Positions 57,217 through 64,000 of a DNA stretch of 64,000 nucleotides are shown piece by piece (position 1 is the stretch's first letter; every line of letters starts with the position of its first letter). Origin of the DNA: Aculops lycopersici (Eukaryota; Arthropoda; Arachnida; Trombidiformes; Eriophyidae); the NCBI GenBank assembly GCA_015350385.1, contig WNKI01000003.1, positions 3,427,464 through 3,491,463 of the forward strand. The letters are read 5' to 3'. A program made the translations under genes and the position numbers. The notes under the pieces were generated by a model. The model was not told the DNA's origin. It did not search any database and saw nothing but the letters and a program-made list of their open reading frames with translations.

Positions 57217-60200
57217 GTAAGTTGGAGCTCTTCTCTCTGTGTCTCTCGCCCTGCTCTCAGCTTGACTTTGTTTTGGCACGAAATGTTTTTATTATTTTCA
57301 TTATTGTACAATGCACTCAAGGGTACAGTTATTATATAGAGATTACAATGGACCCAGCTGAAGGTATCAACAACACTCTCACCATCTCAAGTTGCTCCTC
57401 CTCCTCTTCTTCTTCAGTCGCTAGCTACAATACAGATTCTCAGCCGTCGACTTTGGGTGTTCAAAAGCTCAGAAGTTTAGTTGGTCAATTTAAACTACTA
57501 GCATCAGCAGTAGCTACAGGGCACTACAATCTGCTCGATAGCCGCCACAGCAACCACTATTGCCATCATGATCCTACCACTAGAGGCTCAAATGGTCGAA
57601 AACGGTTGCCTTGAATAGAAAAACTCCCACGGACTCGAGGCGGGCGAGTTATTTATGTGTTTAAATTGCCAATATCGCACAATAAAATCTCTACTCTCCT
57701 CTTCTTTCTCACTCAATCCGATGGCCAGTCACATAAAAAGTCTCGCCAGTTCGCTAGGCGACGGGTGGCCTCCACCTTGCAAGGTGGTTGTCGTCGTCGT
57801 CGTCGCCGTTGCCACTGCTGCTGCTGCGTAGATCTCAACGGCCGATTGCGAGCCGCTTACAAAGCTCTCAGAGTTAGCGGAGGCGGAAGAGGTTGCTGGC
57901 GCCTAGCGACAATTAAACTTTTCACAGCCACTGCCATTGAAGCGTCTAAACTCAACAAGAGTTTAGCTGGTTGGATTGGGAGCAGCTCGTTGAGAGAACC
58001 CTAAACTTGTCCCACTTCGCCACCCGACGATCAGGAGGGGGGGGGGGTTTGAAGAAAAAAAGTAGTGGTGTTATAATCTGTAATGTAACGGAAGAGCCAC
58101 TGGGGGTGACGTAACAACCAAAACCACCGGCCAACTCTGAGGAGTTAGTACTTCCGGCACCAGCGACACCACAGGAGCGACCACCACTTGTTTAGTGGCA
58201 GGGATAGAAGAAAGAAGGCCACAAAACAGCAAACACTGAGCGGCGACACAATGAGCTCGTGGTGTTGTTGTCAGCAAAGCGTACTGGTGTCGGCTTCCGT
58301 CGGTTGCTGAGGTTGTGGCTTGCAAGTCAAGTAAGTGGCACAGTTCATGAGGGTTGGCCACTCGATTAGTTTTGCGGCTTGAGAGGACAACGGCGGAGGC
58401 AACGGCAGCAGAACGACGACCACGATGACGATAGGGACGACGACGACGACGACAACCTCCCGAGTGACTCTTCACTTGTTAGTTTGAAAAGTGAGCGGAA
58501 AAGTCTTGAAAAGTTTCTCAGAAGAGTCGAGATAGAGTTGCGACGAGCAGACTAGCGAAACTGGAGGAGTGTCATAAGTTTTCCAGCTTTTAGGAGGGAT
58601 CATGTGGTGTGAGTTGGTTTGCTAAAAATAGAGAGTTGAGGAGTCAATGTAATTGGCGATGTCTAATGGACCCACCGACCGAAAGACCGACTGCCTGTCT
58701 GTCTATCTGTCTCTTTGCTTGGCTGTCGATGTCGAGTCGCCTGCCGAGCCACATTTTACAACTCGCCGACTGCTATCGAGGCGTCGCTTAGGCCACCAGC
58801 GACTACGTAGCCAGAGCCACACTTACACGACCATCGACTGCAACGGCTGCAATCCGCTAGCATGAGCAACGTGTGAGCCACCAATGAAATATTATTTGCT
58901 CTTTATATGGCGAATGTCACCAGCGGCCCTGGCGCTCGCTTTGGTTGTTCAGTTGTAGCTTACCATATTACTGCTCCCCAATGGAGCTTCTGCCCGCAGC
59001 TCGCCACTAGGCGGCCATATATTTATATTGCCCCAAGCTGGCTTGCTGGTCGAGGTGTCAGCAAACGTGGCAGCAGCGGCGACGCAGCTCGACAACGAGA
59101 GTTTGCCGCCCCAGAATCTCGTCATTCATCTCGCTTGTGGTCGCGTCACCTTCTTCTAGTGGGTCGCTCAGTGGGCCAGCTGCACTTGTAAACCGTGTAG
59201 CGGAGTCCATGTCACCGGCATTGGCAAACAACACAACACAACACAGCGCAACGCATCTTTCTAAACGCCACAAAACAACGTCACGATCCGCCCGCCAAAC
59301 TAGATCACGACCAACCACCGACCGCCGAGCCCAAACCAGCGCCAGTCGCCGCGGGCTTTGTGCTCGTAGTGGTCGTGGTCGTGGTTAAGGTTGTGGTGGC
59401 GAGATTGGCAGCAGCAGCGGCAGCACAACAACCACAGATCACGCCTCTTCACTTGAACTGGCAACCAAGTGAGCAGCGCCAATCTGGGGATGCAGGAGTT
59501 TTTCGGCCGACAGTTGGATTGGAGAACACCGTTGCTTTGTCGCTAGCTAGAAGTGGTATTCAACCTTCGGTATAATGTTGAATCCATTTTCGACAACATA
59601 GCTCAAGCCACCGCCGCCAAGTTGGACGATCTGTCAGATCAAATCGGCCGCGAGCAAGACGGATTTATAACAAGTGGCCCATTAGGTAACGAGCTAAAGC
59701 TCGAGTAGGATTGAGCCGACTGAGTTGAGTGGCCACTGGTCAGAGGATAATCTGATTATAAAGCCAATTATATTTATTATTATTATCATTTACCCAAACT
59801 CTGCAACTGACTTGGCTGTAGGTGGCTCGTCTCAATTCATCCGAAGATAAACTTTTACTCGCTAGAAGTGGCCAAAATTCTTAGTTTACATTCGATTAAT
59901 TAGTTGTACCAACGAACTCAACTAACATACCAATGGCCTGGTTCCATTGCCAGTTGCCAATCTGCCTAATGACGCTAGTTATTTGGAAAATGTAAAGAGA
60001 GTCCACAGGTCGACAGTTAGCTAGTCGGCGATTGAGTCAGTGCTGTCAGACTTCCGGTGCTACCAGGTGGCCATTTGAATTCAAGTGGGCGCAGGCAAAG
60101 AGGCAATCTCAAGAGAAGTATCCCTCGATTTTCTAGCGTCAGGTCATGACGCTTGCTCATGCAAATGCGTGGCAAAACTGAGGCTGCTCGCCGCAAAACC

Positions 60201-62297
60201 GGAAGTTGTTTAGAGCTTATGAGGTGTGAGAGTGGCTATAGCAAGTGTAGGTTTAACGCTAAAAAATGAATGTAGATGCAAGGCTCACTTCCGCTTTGAG
60301 GTCGGTCGGTCGTCCGACCAAACAACAAACGTAAATCTTCTTTTTCGTCCACTGCTTCTCCTGCTCCACTTTTGGCTGCAGAATTTAGAACCGGAAGTTG
60401 GCGAGCTGAATGCAAAGAAGGAGCCAAAGGGTTCAAGATTTTGTTGCATCGTTTGCACAATGGAAAGCCCGCTGTCCCTATCTCCCTTCACTCGTTGCAC
60501 ACCCTTTCAATGTAGGCGATTTCGAGGGTTTGCCACGCGGAACTCGAGTTTCTTATGCAAGCCAGCCAGCGAGCCAGTCATTCGGTTGGGACTTCCACTC
60601 GAATAATTTCCCCTAACGACTTTCTTGGCTTCCGGAAGGAGAATTTCGATTCCATTCGCATTTAGATCTAACAAAAAACTCTGCCATATCTGTTTGTGTG
60701 TGTCCCTGTGACTGTGAATGTGACCAAGTGAGTTCCTGCTGCTCTTCTCTTACTTTCGCTCAACTCTGTGCTTGGTGTCCAAGTTTTACGGTTCTAGATT
60801 TTTGCCACTTGTGTGTTCGGACAGCAACCATGCGGCTGGCTTTCATTCCAATCTAAAAACCAAAAACCACTGACCGCTTACCATCGATCAAGTTGGTTGG
60901 CCTGTTAGTCGGACGTCCGGTTGGCCGCTATATGGTTGGTGCATTTCTTCTGACGAATGTAGGTTACGGACACCAAGGCGGCAGCAACCACAACTATGAG
61001 GACAACAACGAGAGACACAACAGGGCCGCCGCCATCGACGACGATGACGATCGGACGGCTCACTTGAATAAACACGCGACCACGAGCGTCACGAGCTGAC
61101 CTCTCGCCGCTTGGTTCCCTCTTTTTGCAACTCTTGCGACACTCTTGAGTTGAGCCCTCGAGTGGCAGCCGTCGAATAAGTGGATGGTCATTTGGCTATG
61201 GATTAAGTGACGGGAATGGAGAGAGGCGCAATTAAATGAGCAACTCTGTCTTGGTGGTGGCTCTAGTCTAGATGGTTATGGCGCCACAACAACAACAAAA
61301 ACAACAGTGATGATAACGATGGTGGCAATGAAATTCAGGGGATAGGGATAAGCCAAGATGATGATCGTGGACTTCCTTCTCTCCAACTCCGTCGCTTTAA
61401 CCTTCTCGAGGTTCCGTTGTCCCGACTTTAGTCGATGCGATTCTGTTGAAGTTTGCATTTAGTCCGAGTGTCTATCTGTCAGTCAGTGGGACCGGTCTGT
61501 CTATTCACAAGTCAACAGTGCTTGGCCGCTGGCCACTTAAGCAAGATCCAAACTCAATAGAGCGCCTGGTTGGCCAGCGAATGTCGGAAGTTGTCAGCCC
61601 TAATGAGCATAGCCTTAAGATTTGCCACTACTCAAAGTTGACAGCTCAAACTAAGGGTTGCGGCAAGTGGGAGACAACTAAAGGAGCATTCGGGAAAAGA
61701 GAAATGGTGGTGGCGAGTATACAAAGTGGGACCGGCGTCAAGTTGGCCTTGTGGTTGTCCTCATCGTCGTCGTGGCCGTCCTTCGGCCTGACAGGCAATT
61801 GAGTTTTCACCCTCTCTCTCGTTCCGTTTGCATTTAACGAGTTTAGCCTCGGAATATAAATACACTCTTGCACTTGCTACATTGCCCTTCAAGTTGACTG
61901 GAGTTTTGGTTTTGTAAGCGATACATTCAGTTTGAGTTGGTTTTAGTTTTGGTTTGGGACATGGAAAATCTTGAACTGAATTTCGGAGCGCGCCGAAGCA
62001 GCAGCAGCAAGTGGTTCCTCGGGCAACCTAGTGCCACTTCACTTCATTCAATTTGACTTTCACTGCCACCAGGAAACCCAGATAAACCAATTAAATGTAG
62101 CAGCAGAAGCGATGGGAGATAACTTTGAGAAAATGTACAGCCACCAAGCGGTAAGAGGAGGCATAAATGGATAGCAATTGGAATGGCGCTACGATTAAAG
62201 TTGCATCCAATTAACCAGTGGCATTGATGTCCAACCATAACAGATGCGAGACCGAAACTAAATTGAACCAAATCAGACGAAACAGGATGAGTCGAGT

Positions 62298-62342
62298 CGA
62301 GACGAGACGAGACGAGACGAGACGAGACGAGACGAGACGAGA
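62298..62342. repeat. (GACGA)n pentanucleotide repeat
   Basis: About nine copies of GACGA. Confidence 0.95.
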
Positions 62343-63160
62343 GGAGAGTAGACTTGATGACGAAAACTACAACCACCGCTACTTGCCTCGAACCTTTGAA
62401 TTGCATGATGCAAATCGATGGTCCCACTCGCCGGCTAGGTTTGGTTCCATTTGGCACAGTGGACAAGCTTGCATGACTTTTACTTCCGTCTCGTCAAAGT
62501 GCATTTGTGGTGGTCGTGAACGGTTTCTACATTTACGGTGGCGGGCTGCTCATGGTAACTTTTGTCTTGATACTGAATGAGATGAGAATACGATCGGCAG
62601 ACAGAGAGAGAGAGGCGAGCTAGTTGATTGTGAGCAAACAACAATTGTAATGAAGTGCCTCTTGTTGTTGTTGTTGTTGTTGTTGTCGTTGCTGCCTCCA
62701 CTCTCGTTGCCGGCTGCATTACTTCCCCTGGCCTTCGGTCTACTCAATGGCCACACAACCATTCAATTCCATGACGCTCAAGTTGACGTCGCTAGGCACC
62801 ACCCGACTTTAATCTAACGAAACATAGCGACGACAAAGAAACAACAAGCAAGATGCTGAGCTTCCCGCTCGTTTCGTCCCTCTGGAAAGCCCACTGGCTA
62901 GCCGACTAGTTAGCTGACTGGCAAGCTAGCTAACCAAAATTTCACCAACTGGTGCCAGGCATAATCATCGTCATCAATTTTAGTTGAGCTTTTGGAAAGA
63001 GAAAGATGAACGTTCGTTCAGTTGGCGCCCGGAGTTGTGTAGTTGAACCCATAACTTTGGCCGCCACCGCGAGATGCGTGTGGCTAGCGGTGGCGCAATT
63101 AATCAGCAAACATTCATGCAGCTGGATAGTCTCTAGTTGCTCTCACTCCTTCCATCTCGT

Positions 63161-63231
63161 TTCATCTCATCTCATCTCATCTCATCTCATCTCATCTCAT
63201 CTCATCTCATCTCATCTCATCTCATCTCATC
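63161..63231. repeat. (CTCAT)n pentanucleotide repeat
   Basis: About fourteen copies of CTCAT, followed by related CTCAA/CTCGA words. Confidence 0.97.
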
Positions 63232-64000
63232 TTGTCTCGACTCTACTCAAACCAACTCAACTCGACTCAACTTAACTAGGTCCTTCTGGACTCATCTCCC
63301 AGTTTGACAGGCAAACGAGTGGCTCAAGTTTTGTGTGTTGCGCTCCATTAGGTTAGGATCAAGAGAAACAAGTGGTTGTCTGGTTAGCCTGCTTGGGCTC
63401 GCTTGCTGTTCAATAGGGCGCACCACTTTCTTGCGTTATTACCGACCAACCTCTCTCTCTCTCTGAAATTTACATACTCATCTGCCGACGGCTTTTGCCC
63501 TGACTTGGGATGGAGTTTCGCTGACACGCCCAGCTGGTCAATGTCCCACCTAAGCCCGATCCAAATGACCACGATATTTAGCATACAAAGTGAGGGCGCT
63601 ACTATTTGAGGGCCATCCAGACCGCCCACACAATAGTATCGGTGTGGCTAAGTCATTGTATGCCAACTCACCTGTTTAAAAGTCTCTATTTATACATAAC
63701 ATGACAACGCTGGGCAGTAGCAGTGGCAATGGCAAGAGATCGCTATGCGCCTAAAACTATTGCCTGCATTTTCTGTTTGAGTCGGCCTCTGGCAACAATT
63801 AACCTGCGGCTATTTGCACTCCCGTGTCGTCTTGTTAACGCCACTGACTTTAACTTCCGTGCCATCCAACTCAAGCTACCATCTAGTGGCCAGAGTTGAG
63901 CTCGTAGCTTACTCTAGAGGTTGGCTGACAAACAAGTGGAAGAGCAAACAGCTCTGCAAACCCATTTTATTTCCCTCCTATTTCCTCTCTCTCTCTCCTC

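Larger units (their letters stand above)
57217..64000 (+). other. Presumed intron of the serotonin-like receptor, to the window edge
   Basis: After the donor at 57217 no TM6/TM7 coding sequence is seen. A Ser-rich open stretch at 57345-57614 has no receptor features. The region holds a G10-type tract near 58037, CCGGAAGT-type words at 58150, 60050, 60199 and 60391, CCTAGCGA-type motifs at 57751, 57902 and 62789, and pentanucleotide repeats near the right edge. Confidence 0.6.

Noticed and set aside
57345..57614. Ser-rich open stretch as the third intracellular loop of the receptor
   Set aside because: No acceptor in a suitable phase joins it to the exon ending at 57216, and it ends at a stop without TM6.
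62298..63231. Pentanucleotide repeats as a CRISPR array or telomere
   Set aside because: Pure short tandem repeats without spacers and not telomere-like; the genome is eukaryotic.

Overview
This window is nuclear DNA from an animal, most likely an arthropod. Genes have GT-AG introns, long untranslated regions and abundant microsatellites. The protein set is metazoan: a KDM3-type histone demethylase, a Ras-GRF exchange factor, a serotonin-type GPCR, NDUFS5 and MYG1. An AA15-type copper oxygenase and a possible gustatory-receptor-like membrane protein lean towards arthropods, possibly a mite-like chelicerate. That last step is inference; no marker here names the species.

Layout. Positions 1-2342 (+) hold the C-terminal part of KDM3 with the catalytic JmjC domain. 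Positions 2343-6452 are intergenic sequence and the probable 5' UTR of the next gene. Positions 6453-34558 (+) hold one very large Ras-GRF gene. I reconstruct ten coding exons whose phases all agree, giving a predicted protein of about 3,616 residues, close to three times the vertebrate size. Every conserved domain (PH, coiled coil, IQ, DH, second PH, REM, RasGEF) is present, but low-complexity insertions interrupt the domains. Inside its 7.6-kb seventh intron, a 1.8-kb open exon with its own well-placed ATG (27655-29475) splices in phase into the REM exon. It probably marks an internal promoter for a short REM-RasGEF form.

Positions 36318-42443 (-) are a compact cluster of four intronless genes: a multi-pass membrane protein, a secreted AA15-type LPMO, MYG1 and NDUFS5. 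A 13.7-kb gene-free stretch (42444-56136) leads to the first two visible coding exons of a 5-HT1-like receptor (56194-57216, +). That gene continues past the right edge; TM6 and TM7 are not in the window.

Signals not explained by genes: two loci 20 kb apart share a 354-bp block with one mismatch, inside otherwise diverged ~300-bp repeat units. A dispersed 8-mer CCTAGCGA/TCGCTAGG occurs at least 13 times, only in non-coding DNA. Perfect ETS sites (CCGGAAGT) cluster around the serotonin receptor. Both assembly gaps sit in GA tracts bordered by odd ACGT-cycle sequence that looks like a sequencing artefact. The genes share no obvious pathway and the gene order looks like ordinary eukaryotic neighbourhood.
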